From Atherix ibis (Eukaryota; Arthropoda; Insecta; Diptera; Athericidae): a DNA stretch of 64,000 bases. The stretch spans positions 81,826,806 through 81,890,805 of the forward strand of contig OY282608.1 of the NCBI GenBank assembly GCA_958298945.1, read 5' to 3'. A program made the translations under genes and the position numbers. Shown here piece after piece: positions 31,346 through 46,230 of this stretch; position 1 is the first letter of the stretch; the number at the start of each line of letters is the position of its first letter. The notes beneath the pieces were generated by a model. It searched no databases. It worked only from the letters and a program-made list of their open reading frames with translations, and had not been told where the DNA came from.

Positions 31346-33912
31346 CATGCCAAAAAGCCAACAAACCAACAAACCAACAAAACAACAAACCAACGAACCA
31401 ACAAACCAACAAACCAACAAGCCAACAAACGAACAAACCAACAAACAAACAAAACAACAAACCAACAAACCAACAAACCAATAAACCAACAAACCAACAA
31501 ACCAACAAACCAACAAACCAACAAACCAACAAACCTACAAACAAACAAACCAACAAGCCAACAAAACAACAACCCAACAAACGAAGAAACCAACAAACCA
31601 ACAAACCAACAAACCAACAAACCAACAAGCAACAAACCAACAAACCAACAAACGAATAACCAAACAAACCAACAAACAAATAAACCAGCAAACCAACAAA
31701 CCAACAAACCAACATGCCAACAAACCAACTAACCAAAAAACCAACAAACCAAAACAACCAACAAGCCAACAAACCAAAAAACCAATAAACCAACAAACCA
31801 GCAAACCAACAAACCAACAAACCAACAAACCAACAAACCAACAAACCAACAAACCAACAAACCAACAAACCAAGAAGCCAACAAGCCAACAAACCAACAA
31901 ACCAACAAATCAACAACCCAACAAACGAACAAACCAACAAACCAACAAACCAACAAACCAACAAACCAATAAGCCAACAAACCAACAAACTAACAAACGA
32001 ACAAACCAACAAATCAATAAACCAACAAACCAATAAACCGACAAGGCAACAAACCAACAAACCAACAAACGAACAAACCAACAAACCAATAAACCAACAA
32101 ACCAATAAACCGGCAAGCCAACAAACCAACAAACCAACAAACCAACAAGCCAACAAGCCAACAAGCCAACAAGCCAACAAACAAACAAACCAACAAACTA
32201 ACAAACCAACAAACCAACAACCCAACAAGCCAACAAACCAACAAACCAACAAACCAACAAACCAACAAACAAACAAACCAACAAACCAACAAACGAACAA
32301 ACCAACAAACCAACAAACGAACAAACCAACAAACCAACAAAGCAACAAGCCAACAAACTAACAAACCAACATACCACTAAACCAACAAACGAGCTAACCA
32401 ACAAACCAACAAACCAACAAACCAACAAACCAACAAACCAACAAACCAACAAACCAACAAACCTACAAACAAACAAACCAACAAGCCAACAAACCAACAA
32501 GCCAACAAACCAACAACCCAACAAACGAACAAACCAACAAACCAACAAACCAACAAACCAACAAACCAACAAACCAACAAGCAACAAACCAACAAACCTA
32601 CAAACGCATAACCAAACAAACCAACAAACAAATAAACCAGCAAACCAACAAACCAACAAACCAACATGCCAACAAAACAACAAACCAACAAACCAACAAA
32701 CCAACAAACTAACAAACCAACAAACCAACAAGCCAACAAGCCAACAAACCAACAAACCAACAAACCAACACCCCAACAAACGAACAAACCAACAAACCAA
32801 CAAACCAACAAACCAACAAACCAATAAGCTAACAAACCAACAAACCAAAAAACCAATAAACCAACAAACCAACAAACCAACAAACCAACAAACCAACAAA
32901 CCAACAAACCAACAAACCAACAAACCAACAAACCAACAAACCAACAAACCAACAAGCCAACAAGCCAACAAACCAACAAAGCAACAACCCAACAAACGAA
33001 CATACCAACAAACCAACAAACCAACAAACCAACAAACCAATAAGCCAACAAACCAACAAACCAACAAACGAACAAACCAACAAATCAATAAACCAACAAA
33101 CCAATAAACCGACAAGCCAACAAACCAACAAACCAACAAACGAACAAACCAACAAACCAATAAACCAACAAACCAATAAACCGGCAAGCCAACAAACTAA
33201 CAAACCAACAAACCAACAAACGAACAAACCAACAAACCAACAAACCAACGAACCAACAAGCCAACAAACCAACAAATCAACAAACGAACAAACCAACAAA
33301 TCAACCAACCAACAAGCCAACAAACCAAAAAACCAAAAATCCAACAAACCAACAAACCAACAAGCCAACAAGCCAACAAGCCAACAAGCCAACCAGCCAA
33401 CAAGTCAACAGACCAACAAGCCAACAAACCAACAAACCAACAAACCAACAAGCCAACAAACCAGCAAGCCAACAAACCAACAAACCAACAAACGAACAAA
33501 CCAACAAACCAATAAACCAACAAACCAATAAACCGGCAAGCCAACAAACCAACAAACCAACAAACCAACAAGCCAACAAGCCAACAAACCAACAACCCAA
33601 CAAGCCAACAAACCAACAAGCCAACAAGCCAACAAACCAACAAACCAACAAACCAACAAACCAATAAACGAACAAACCAACAAACCAACAAACCAACAAA
33701 CCAACAAGCCAACAAACCAACAAATCAACAAACGGACAAACCAACAAATCAATAAACCAACAAACCAATAAACCGACAAGCCAACAAACCAACAAACCAA
33801 CAAACCGACAAGCCAACTAGCCAACAAACCAACAAACCAACAAACCAACAAACCAACAAGCCAACAATCCAACAAGCCAACAAACCAACAAACAAACAAA
33901 CCAACAAACCAA
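31346..33912. repeat. HOR array unit 4 (2,567 bp, full form)
   Basis: Landmarks lie at 31,346, 31,713 and 32,665, with AAGGCAAC at about 32,044. The unit is 16 bp (two octamers) shorter than unit 3. The local offset to unit 3 moves between 2,583 and 2,575 in steps of one octamer, so copies differ mainly by whole-monomer gains and losses. Confidence 0.87.
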
Positions 33913-36463
33913 CATGCCAAAAAGCCAACAAACCAACAAACCAACAAAACAACAAACCAACAAACCAACAAACCAACAAACCAACAAGCCAACAAACGAA
34001 CAAACCAACAAACAAACAAAACAACAAACCAACAAACCAACAAACCAATAAACCAACAAACCAACAAACCAACAAACCAACAAACCAACAAACCAACAAA
34101 CCTACAAACAAACAAACCAACAAGCCAACAAAACAACAACCCAACAAACGAAGAAACCAACAAACCAACAAACCAACAAACCAACAAACCAACAAGCAAC
34201 AAACCAACAAACCAACAAACGAATAACCAAACAAACCAACAAACAAATAAACCAGCAAACCAACAAACCAACAAACCAACATGCCAACAAACCAACTAAC
34301 CAAAAAACCAACAAACCAAAACAACCAACAAGCCAACAAACCAAAAAACCAATAAACCAACAAACCAACAAACCAACAAACCAACAAACCAACAAACCAA
34401 CAAACCAACAAACCAACAAACCAACAAACCAACAAACCAACAAACCAACAAACCAACAAACCAACAAGCCAACAAGCCAACAAACCAACAAACCAACAAA
34501 CCAACAACCCAACAAACGAACAAACCAACAAACCAACAAACCAACAAACCAACAAACCAATAAGCCAACAAACCAACAAACTAACAAACGAACAAACCAA
34601 CAAATCAATAAACCAACAAACCAATAAACCGACAAGGCAACAAACCAACAAACCAACAAACGAACAAACCAACAAACCAATAAACCAACAAACCAATAAA
34701 CTGGCAAGCCAACAAACCAACAAACCAACAAGCCAACAAGCCAACAAGCCAACAAGCCAACAAACAAACAAACCAACAAACTAACAAACCAACAAACCAA
34801 CAACCCAACAAGCCAACAAACCAACAAACCAACAAACCAACAAACCAACAAACAAACAAACCAACAAACCAACAAACGAACAAACCAACAAACCAACAAA
34901 CGAACAAACCAACAAACCAACAAAGCAACAAGCCAACAAACTAACAAACCAACATACCACTAAACCAACAAACGAGCTAACCAACAAACCAACAAACCAA
35001 CAAACCAACAAACCAACAAACCAACAAACCAACAAACCAACAAACCTACAAACAAACAAACCAACAAGCCAACAAACCAACAAGCCAACAAACCAACAAC
35101 CCAACAAACGAACAAACCAACAAACCAACAAACCAACAAACCAACAAACCAACAAGCAACAAACCAACAAACCTACAAACGAATAACCAAACAAACCAAC
35201 AAACAAATAAACCAGCAAACCAACAAACCAACAAACCAACATGCCAACAAAACAACAAACCAACAAACCAACAAACCAACAAACCAACAAACCAACAAAC
35301 CAACAAGCCAACAAGCCAACAAACCAACAAACCAACAAACCAACACCCCAACAAACCAACAAACCAACAAACCAACAAACCAACAAACCAACAAACCAAT
35401 AAGCTAACAAACCAACAAACCAAAAAACCAATAAACCAACAAACCAACAAACCAACAAACCAACAAACCAACAAACCAACAAACCAACAAACCAACAAGC
35501 CAACAAGCCAACAAACCAACAAACCAACAAAGCAACAACCCAACAAACGAACATACCAACAAACCAACAAACCAACAAACCAATAAACCAATAAGCCAAC
35601 AAACCAACAAACCAACAAACGAACAAACCAACAAATCAATAAACCAACAAACCAATAAACCGACAAGCCAACAAACCAACAAACCAACAAACGAACAAAC
35701 CAACAAACCAATAAACCAACAAACCAATAAACCGGCAAGCCAACAAACTAACAAACCAACAAACCAACAAACGAACAAACCAACAAACCAACAAACCAAC
35801 GAACCAACAAGCCAACAAACCAACAAATCAACAAACGAACAAACCAACAAATCAACCAACCAACAAGCCAACAAACCAAAAAACCAAAAAACCAACACAC
35901 CAACAAACCAACAAGCCAACAAGCCAACAAGCCAACAAGCCAACCAGCCAACAAGTCAACAGACCAACAAGCCAACAAACCAACAAACCAACAAACCAAC
36001 AAGCCAACAAACCAGCAAGCCAACAAACCAACAAACCAACAAACGAACAAACCAACAAACCAATAAACCAACAAACCAATAAACCGGCAAGCCAACAAAC
36101 CAACAAACCAACAAACCAACAAGCCAACAAGCCAACAAACCAACAACCCAACAAGCCAACAAGCCAACAAGCCAACAAGCCAACAAACCAACAAACCAAC
36201 AAACCAACAAACCAATAAACGAACAAACCAACAAACCAACAAACCAACAAACCAACAAGCCAACAAACCAACAAATCAACAAACGGACAAACCAACAAAT
36301 CAATAAACCAACAAACCAATAAACCGACAAGCCAACAAACCAACAAACCAACAAACCGACAAGCCAACTAGCCAACAAACCAACAAACCAACAAACCAAC
36401 AAACCAACAAGCCAACAATCCAACAAGCCAACAATCCAACAAACAAACAAACCAACAAACCAA
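33913..36463. repeat. HOR array unit 5 (2,551 bp, full form)
   Basis: Landmarks lie at 33,913, 34,280 and 35,240, with AAGGCAAC at about 34,635. It is again 16 bp shorter than the preceding unit. A local variant, CTGGCAAG near 34,700, replaces the CCGGCAAG found at the matching place in its neighbours. Confidence 0.87.
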
Positions 36464-39078
36464 CATGCCAAAAAGCCAACAAACCAACAAACCAACAAAA
36501 CAACAAACCAACAAACCAACAAACCAACAAACCAACAAGCCAACAAACGAACAAACCAACAAACAAACAAAACAACAAACCAACAAACCAACAAACCAAT
36601 AAACCAACAAACCAACAAACCAACAAACCAACAAACCAACAAACCAACAAACCTACAAACAAACAAACCAACAAGCCAACAAAACAACAACCCAACAAAC
36701 GAAGAAACCAACAAACCAACAAACCAACAAACCAACAAACCAACAAGCAACAAACCAACAAACCAACAAACGAATAACCAAACAAACCAACAAACAAATA
36801 AACCAGCAAACCAACAAACCAACAAACCAACATGCCAACAAACCAACTAACCAAAAAACCAACAAACCAAAACAACCAACAAGCCAACAAACCAAAAAAC
36901 CAATAAACCAACAAACCAACAAACCAACAAACCAACAAACCAACAAACCAACAAACCAACAAACCAACAAACCAACAAACCAACAAACCAACAAACCAAC
37001 AAACCAACAAGCCAACAAGCCAACAAACCAACAAACCAACAAACCAACAACCCAACAAACGAACAAACCAACAAACCAACAAACCAACGAACCAACAAAC
37101 CAATAAGCCAACAAACCAACAAACTAACAAACGAACAAACCAACAAATCAATAAACCAACAAACCAATAAACCGACAAGGCAACAAACCAACAAACCAAC
37201 AAACGAACAAACCAACAAACCAATAAACCAACAAACCAATAAACCGGCAAGCCAACAAACCAACAAACCAACAAGCCAACAAGCCAACAAGCCAACAAGC
37301 CAACAAACAAACAAACCAACAAACTAACAAACCAACAAACCAACAACCCAACAAGCCAACAAACCAACAAACCAACAAACCAACAAACCAACAAACAAAC
37401 AAACCAACAAACCAACAAACGAACAAACCAACAAACCAACAAACGAACAAACCAACAAACCAACAAAGCAACAAGCCAACAAACTAACAAACCAACATAC
37501 CACTAAACCAACAAACGAGCTAACCAACAAACCAACAAACCAACAAACCAACGAACCAACAAACCAACAAACCAACATGCCAACAAACCAACTAACCAAA
37601 AAACCAACAAACCAACAAACCAACAAGCCAACAAACCAAAAAACCAATAAACCAACAAACCAACAAACCAACAAACCAACAAACCAACAAACCAACAAAC
37701 CAACAAGCCAACAAGCCAACAAACCAACAAGCCAACAAAGCAACAAACGAACAAACCAACAAACCCACAAGCCAACAAAAGAACAAACCAACACACAAAC
37801 AAACCAACAAACGAACAAACCAACAAAGCAACAAACCAACAAGCCAACAAACCAACAAACTAACAAGCCAACAAACCACCAAGCCAACAAACCAACAAAC
37901 TAACTAGCCAACAAGCCAACAAACCAACAAACCAACAAACCAACAAACCAACAAACCAACAAACCAACAAACCTACAAACAAACAAACCAACAAGCCAAC
38001 AAACCAACAAGCCAACAAACCAACAACCCAACAAACGAACAAACCAACAAACCAACAAACCAACAAACCAACAAACCAACAAGCAACAAACCAACAAACC
38101 TACAAACGAATAACCAAACAAACCAACAAACAAATAAACCAGCAAACCAACAAACCAACAAACCAACATGCCAACAAAACAACAAACCAACAAACCAACA
38201 AACCAACAAACCAACAAACCAACAAGCCAACAAGCCAACAAACCAACAAACCAACAAACCAACACCCCAACAAACGAACAAACCAACAAACCAACAAACC
38301 AACAAACCAACAAACCAATAAGCTAACAAACCAACAAACCAAAAAACCAATAAACCAACAAACCAACAAACCAACAAACCAACAAACCAACAAACCAACA
38401 AACCAACAAACCAACAAACCAACAAACCAACAAACCAACAAACCAACAAACCAACAAACCAACAAGCCAACAAGCCAACAAACCAACAAACCAACAAACC
38501 AACAACCCAACAAACGAACATACCAACAAACCAACAAACCAACAAACCAACAAACCAATAAGCCAACAAACCAACAAACCAACAAACGAACAAACCAACA
38601 AATCAATAAACCAACAAACCAATAAACCGACAAGCCAACAAACCAACAAACCAACAAACGAACAAACCAACAAACCAATAAACCAACAAACCAATAAACC
38701 GGCAAGCCAACAAACCAACAAACCAACAAACCAACAAGCCAACAAGCCAACAAACCAACAACCCAACAAGCCAACAAGCCAACAAGCCAACAAGCCAACA
38801 AACCAACAAACCAACAAACCAACAAACCAATAAACGAACAAACCAACAAACCAACAAACCAACAAACCAACAAGCCAACAAACCAACAAATCAACAAACG
38901 GACAAACCAACAAATCAATAAACCAACAAACCAATAAACCGACAAGCCAACAAACCAACAAACCAACAAACCGACAAGCCAACTAGCCAACAAACCAACA
39001 AACCAACAAACCAACAAACCAACAAGCCAACAAACCAACAAGCCAACAAACCAACAAACAAACAAACCAACAAACCAA
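36464..39078. repeat. HOR array unit 6 (2,615 bp, with substituted segment)
   Basis: Landmarks lie at 36,464, 36,831 and 38,167, with AAGGCAAC at about 37,178. The spacing from the second to the third landmark is longer than in units 3-5. A segment at about 37,540-37,920 carries words absent from those units: CATGCC/CTAACC at 37,576, AAAAGAAC at 37,777 and CCACC near 37,877. These match sub-arrays at 5.8-10.6, 18.8 and 23.9 kb. Confidence 0.85.
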
Positions 39079-40550
39079 CATGCCAAAAAGCCAACAAACC
39101 AACAAACCAACAAAACAACAAACCAACAAACCAACAAACCAACAAACCAACAAGCCAACAAACGAACAAACCAACAAACAAACAAAACAACAAACCAACA
39201 AACCAACAAACCAATAAACCAACAAACCAACAAACCAACAAACCAACAAACCAACAAACCAACAAACCTACAAACAAACAAACCAACAAGCCAACAAAAC
39301 AACAACCCAACAAACGAAGAAACCAACAAACCAACAAACCAACAAACCAACAAACCAACAAGCAACAAACCAACAAACCAACAAACGAATAACCAAACAA
39401 ACCAACAAACAAATAAACCAGCAAACCAACAAACCAACAAACCAACATGCCAACAAACCAACTAACCAAAAAACCAACAAACCAAAACAACCAACAAGCC
39501 AACAAACCAAAAAACCAATAAACCAACAAACCAACAAACCAACAAACCAACAAACCAACAAACCAACAAACCAACAAACCAACAAACCAACAAACCAACA
39601 AACCAACAAACCAACAAGCCAACAAGCCAACAAACCAACAAACCAACAAACCAACAACCCAACAAACGAACAAACCAACAAACCAACAAACCAACAAACC
39701 AACAAACCAATAAGCCAACAAACCAACAAACTAACAAACGAACAAACCAACAAATCAATAAACCAACAAACCAATAAACCGACAAGGCAACAAACCAACA
39801 AACCAACAAACGAACAAACCAACAAACCAATAAACCAACAAACCAATAAACCGGCAAGCCAACAAACCAACAAACCAACAAACCAACAAGCCAACAAGCC
39901 AACAAGCCAACAAGCCAACAAACAAACAAACCAACAAACTAACAAACCAACAAACCAACAACCCAACAAGCCAACAAACCAACAAACCAACAAACCAACA
40001 AACCAACAAACAAACAAACCAACAAACCAACAAACGAACAAACCAACAAACCAACAAACGAACAAACCAACAAACCAACAAAGCAACAAGCCAACAAACT
40101 AACAAACCAACATACCACTAAACCAACAAACGAGCTAACCAACAAACCAACAAACCAACAAACCAACGAACCAACAAACCAACAAACCAACATGCCAACA
40201 AACCAACTAACCAAAAAACCAACAAACCAACAAACCAACAAGCCAACAAACCAAAAAACCAATAAACCAACAAACCAACAAACCAACAAACCAACAAACC
40301 AACAAACCAACAAACCAACAAGCCAACAAGCCAACAAACCAACAAGCCAACAAAGCAACAAACGAACAAACCAACAAACCCACAAGCCAACAAAAGAACA
40401 AACCAACACACAAACAAACCAACAAACGAACAAACCAACAAAGCAACAAACCAACAAGCCAACAAACCAACAAACTAACAAGCCAACAAACCACCAAGCC
40501 AACAAACCAACAAACTAACTAGCCAACAAGCCAACAAACCAACAAACCAA
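39079..40550. repeat. HOR array unit 7 (partial, about 1.47 kb)
   Basis: This is a copy of the first 1.47 kb of unit 6 at offset 2,615 bp: landmarks at 39,079, 39,446 and 40,191, AAGGCAAC at about 39,785, AAAAGAAC at 40,392. One octamer gain or loss makes the offset 2,607 in the middle. Identity stops near 40,550, just after CTAACTAGCC, where AAGCCGGC begins a different sequence. This is the right edge of the HOR array. Confidence 0.85.
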
Positions 40551-41249
40551 CAAGCCGGCAAACGAACAAATCAACAAACCAACAAAACAACAAACCAACA
40601 AACCAACAAACCAACAAACCAACAAACCAACAAACCAAGAAACCAACAAACCTACAAACTAACAAACCAACAAGCTAACAAAACAACAAGCCAACAAACC
40701 AGCACCCCAACAAACCAATAAACCAATAAACCAACAAACCAACAAACCAACAAACCAACAAACCAACAAGCAACAAACCAACAAACCAACAAACGAATAA
40801 ACGAACAAACCAACAAACAAATAAACCAACAAACTAACAAACCAACAAACCAACAAGTCAACAAACCAACAAACCAACAAACGAACAAACCAACAAACCA
40901 ACAAACCAACAAACCAACAAACCAACAAACCAACAAACAAACAAACGAACAAACAAACAAACCAACAAACGAACAAACCAACAAACCAACAAACCAACAA
41001 ACCAACAAGCCAACAAACCAACAAATCAACCAACCAACAAGCCAACAAACCAAAAAACCAATAAACCAACAAACCAACATACCAACAACCAACAAACCAA
41101 CAGACCAACAAACCAACAAGCCAACAAGCCAACAAGCCAACAAGCCAACCAGCCAACAAGTCAACAAACCAACAAGCCAACAAACGAACAAACCAACAAA
41201 CCAACAAGCCAACAAACCAGCAAGCCAACAAACCAACAAACCAACAAAC
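40551..41249. repeat. Octamer stretch between sub-arrays
   Basis: This stretch contains only octamer variants and includes an AAGCCGGC word at 40,553. I found no clear partner copy by eye. No gene-like content. Confidence 0.6.
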
Positions 41250-44200
41250 GAACAAACCAACAAACCAATAAACCAACAAACCAATAAACCGGTAAGCCAC
41301 AAACCAACAAACCAACGAACCAACAAGCCAACAAGTCAACAAGCCAACAAACCAACAAACCAACAAACCAACAAACCAACAAACCAACAAGCCAACAAGC
41401 CAACAAACCAACAAACCAACAAACCAACAAACCAACAAACGAACAAACCAACAAACCAACAAACCAACAAACCAACAAACCAACAAGCCAACAAACCAAC
41501 AAACCAACAAACGAACAAACCAACAAACCAACAAACCAACAAGCCAACAAACCAACAAACCAACAAACCAACAAACCAACAAACGAACAAACCAACAAAC
41601 CAACAAACCAACAAACCAACAAACCAACAAGCCAACAAACCAACAAACCAACAAACGAACAAACCAACTAGCCAACAAACCAACAAACCAAAAAACCAAC
41701 AAACCAACAAGCATACAAACCAACAAGCCAACAAACCAACAAACAAACAAACCAACAAACCAACAAGCCAAAAAGCCAACAAACCAACAAACCAACAAAA
41801 CAACAAACCAACAAACCAACAAACCAACAAGCCAACAAACGAACAAACCAACAAACAAACAAAACAACAAACCAACAAACCAACAAACCAACAAACCAAT
41901 AAACCAACAAACCAACAAACCAACAAACCAACAAACCAACAAACCAACAAACCAACAAGCCAACAAACCAACAAACAGACAAGCCAACTAGCCAACAAAC
42001 CAACAAACCAAAAAACCAACAAACCAACAAGCAAACAAACCAACAAGCCAACAAACCAACAAACAAACAAACCAACAAACCAACAAGCCAAAAAGCCAAC
42101 AAACCAACAAACCAACAAAACAAAAAACCAACAAACCAACAAACCAACAAGCCAACAAACGAACAAACCAACAAACAAACAAAACAACAAACCAACAAAC
42201 CAACAAACCAACAAACCAATAAACCAACAAACCAACAAACCAACAAACAAACAAACCAAGAAACCAACAAACCAACAAACAAACAAACCAACAAGCCAAC
42301 AAACCAACAACTCAACAAACGAACAAACCAACAAACCAACAAACCAACAAACCAACAAACCAACAAATCAACAAGCAACAAACCAACAAACCAATAAACC
42401 AACAAACCAACAACCCAACAAACCAACAAACCAACAAACCAACAAACCTACAAACAAACAAACCAACAAGCCAACAAACCAACAAGCCAAAAAACCAACA
42501 ACCCAACAAACGAACAAACCAACAAACCAACAAACCAACAAACCAACAAACCAACAAACCAACAAACCAACAAGCAACAAACCAACAAACCAACAAACGA
42601 ATAACCAAACAAACCAACAAACAAATAAACCAGCAAACCAACAAACCAACAAACCAACATGCCAACAAACCAACTAACCAAAAAACCAACAAACCAAAAA
42701 ACCAACAAGCCAACAAACAAAAAAACCAATAAACCAACAAACCAACAAACCAACAAACCAACAAACCAACAAACCAACAAACCAACAAACCAACAAACCA
42801 ACAAACCAACAAACCAACAAACCAACAAGCCAACAAGCCAACAAACCAACAAACCAACAAACCAACAACCCAACAAACGAACAAACCAATAAACCAACAA
42901 ACCAACAAACAAATAAGCCAACAAACCAACAAACCAACAAACGAACAAACCAACAAATCAATAAACCAACAAACCAATAAACCGACAAGCCAACAAACCA
43001 ACAAACCAACAAACGAACAAACCAACAAACCAATAAACCAACAAACCAACAAACCGGCAAGCCAACAAACCAACAAATTAACAAACCAACAAGCCAACAA
43101 GTCAACAAGCCAACAAACCAAAAAACCAATAAACCAACAAACCAACAAACCAACAAACCAACAAGCCAAAAAGCCAACAAACCAACAAGCCAACAAACGA
43201 ACAAACCAACAAACCCACGAGCCAACAAAAGAACAAACCAACACGCAAACAAACCAACAAACGAACAAACCAACAAAGCAACAAACCAATAAGCCAACAA
43301 ACCAACAAACTAACAAGCCAACAAACCACCAAGCCAACAAACCAACAAACCAACAAGCCAACAAGCCAACAAACCAACAAACCAACAAGCCAATAAACGA
43401 ACAAATCAACAAACCAACAAAACAACAAACTAACAAACCAACAAACCAACAAACCAACAAACCAACAAACCAACAAACCAACAAACCTACAAACAAACAA
43501 ACCAACAAGCCAACAAAGCAACAAGCCAACAAACCAACACCCCAACAAACCAATAAATCAACAAACCAACAAACCAACAAACCAACAAGCCAACAAGCAA
43601 CAAACCAACAAACCAACAAGCGAATAAACGAACAAACCAACAAACAAATAAACCAACAAACCAACAAACCAACAAACCAACAAGGCAACAAACCAACAAA
43701 CCAGCAAACGAACAAACCAACAAACCAACAAACCAACAAACCAACAAACCAACAAACAAACAAACGAACAAACCAACAAACCAATAAACCAACAAACCAA
43801 TAAACCGGTAAGCCTCAAACCAACAAACCAACGAACCAACAAGCCAACAAGTCAACAAGCCAACAAACCAACAAACCAACAAACCAACAAACCAACAAAC
43901 CAACAAGCCAACAAGCCAACAAACCAACAAACCAACAAACCAACAAACCAACAAACGAACAAACCAACAAACCAACAAACCAACAAACCAACAAACCAAC
44001 AAGCCAACAAACCAACAGACCAACAAACGAACAAACCAACAAACCAACAAGCCAACAAACCAACAAACCAACAAACCAACAAACCAACAAACGAACAAAC
44101 CAACAAACCAACAAACCAACAAACCAACAAACCAACAAGCTAACAAACCAACAAACCAACAAACGAACAAACCAACTAGCCAACAAACCAACAAACCAAA

Positions 44201-46230
44201 AAACCAACAAACCAACAAGCATACAAACCAACAAGCCAACAAACCAACAAACAAACAAACCAACAAACCAACAAGCCAAAAAGCCAACAAACCAACAAAC
44301 CAACAAAACAACAAACCAACAAACCAACAAACCAACAAGCCAACAAACGAACAAACCAACAAACAAACAAAACAACAAACCAACAAACCAACAAACCAAC
44401 AAACCAATAAACCAACAAACCAACAAACCAACAAACCAACAAACCAACAAACCAACAAACCAACAAGCCAACAAACCAACAAACCAACAAACAGACAAGC
44501 CAACTAGCCAACAAACCAACAAACCAAAAAACCAACAAACCAACAAGCAAACAAACTAACAAGCCAACAAACCAACAAACAAACAAACCAACAAACCAAC
44601 AAGCCAAAAAGCCAACAAACCAACAAACCAACAAAACAACAAACCAACAAACCAACAAACCAACAAGCCAACAAACGAACAAACCAACAAACAAACAAAA
44701 CAACAAACCAACAAACCAACAAACCAACAAACCAATAAACCAACAAACCAACAAACCAACAAACAAACAAACCAAGAAACCAACAAACCAACAAACAAAC
44801 AAACCAACAAGCCAACAAACCAACAACTCAACAAACGAACAAACCAACAAACCAACAAACCAACAAACCAACAAACCAACAAGCAACAAACCAACAAACC
44901 AATAAACCAACAAACCAACAACCCAACAAACCAACAAACCAACAAACCAACAAACCTACAAACAAACAAACCAACAAGCCAACAAACCAACAAGCCAAAA
45001 AACCAACAACCCAACAAACGAACAAACCAACAAACCAACAAACCAACAAACCAACAAACCAACAAACCAACAAGCAACAAACCAACAAACCAACAAACGA
45101 ATAACCAAACAAACCAACAAACAAATAAACCAGCAAACCAACAAACCAACAAACCAACATGCCAACAAACCAACTAACCAAAAAACCAACAAACCAAAAA
45201 ACCAACAAGCCAACAAACAAAAAAACCAATAAACCAACAAACCAACAAACCAACAAACCAACAAACCAACAAACCAACAAACCAACAAACCAACAAACCA
45301 ACAAACCAACAAGCCAACAAGCCAACAAACCAACAAACCAACAAACCAACAACCCAACAAACGAACAAACCAATAAACCAACAAACCAACAAACAAATAA
45401 GCCAACAAACCAACAAACCAACAAACGAACAAACCAACAAATCAATAAACCAACAAACCAATAAACCGACAAGCCAACAAACCAACAAACCAACAAACGA
45501 ACAAACCAACAAACCAATAAACCAACAAACCAACAAACCGGCAAGCCAACAAACCAACAAATTAACAAACCAACAAGCCAACAAGCCAACAAGCCAACAA
45601 ACCAAAAAACCAATAAACCAACAAACCAACAAACCAACAAACCAACAAGCCAAAAAGCCAACAATCCAACAAGCCAACAAACGAACAAACCAACAAACCC
45701 ACAAGCCAACAAAAGAACAAACCAACACACAAACAAACCAACAAACGAACAAACCAACAAAGCAACAAACCAATAAGCCAACAAACCAACAAACTAACAA
45801 GCCAACAAACCACCAAGCCAACAAACCAACAAACCAACAAGCCAACAAGCCAACAAACCAACAAACCAACAAGCCAATAAACGAACAAATCAACAAACCA
45901 ACAAAACAACAAACTAACAAACCAACAAACCAACAAACCAACAAACCAACAAACCAACAAACCAACAAACCTACAAACAAACAAACCAACAAGCCAACAA
46001 AGCAACAAGCCAACAAACCAACACCCCAACAAACCAATAAATCAACAAACCAACAAACCAACAAACCAACAAGCCAACAAGCAACAAACCAACAAACCAA
46101 CAAGCGAATAAACGAACAAACCAACAAACAAATAAACCAACAAACCAACAAACCAACAAACCAACAAGGCAACAAACCAACAAACCAGCAAACGAACAAA
46201 CCAACAAACCAACAAACCAACAAACCAACA
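41250..46230. repeat. 2.5-kb tandem pair (41,250-43,765 and 43,766-46,230)
   Basis: The unusual word GGTAAGCC at 41,291 recurs at 43,807 (offset 2,516). CATGCC/CTAACC at 42,658 recurs at 45,158 (2,500), and AAATTAAC at 43,075 recurs at 45,559 (2,484). The offset shrinks in steps of 8 or 16 bp, so whole octamers were lost from the second copy or gained in the first. Both copies carry AAAAGAAC (43,227 and 45,711). Confidence 0.85.
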
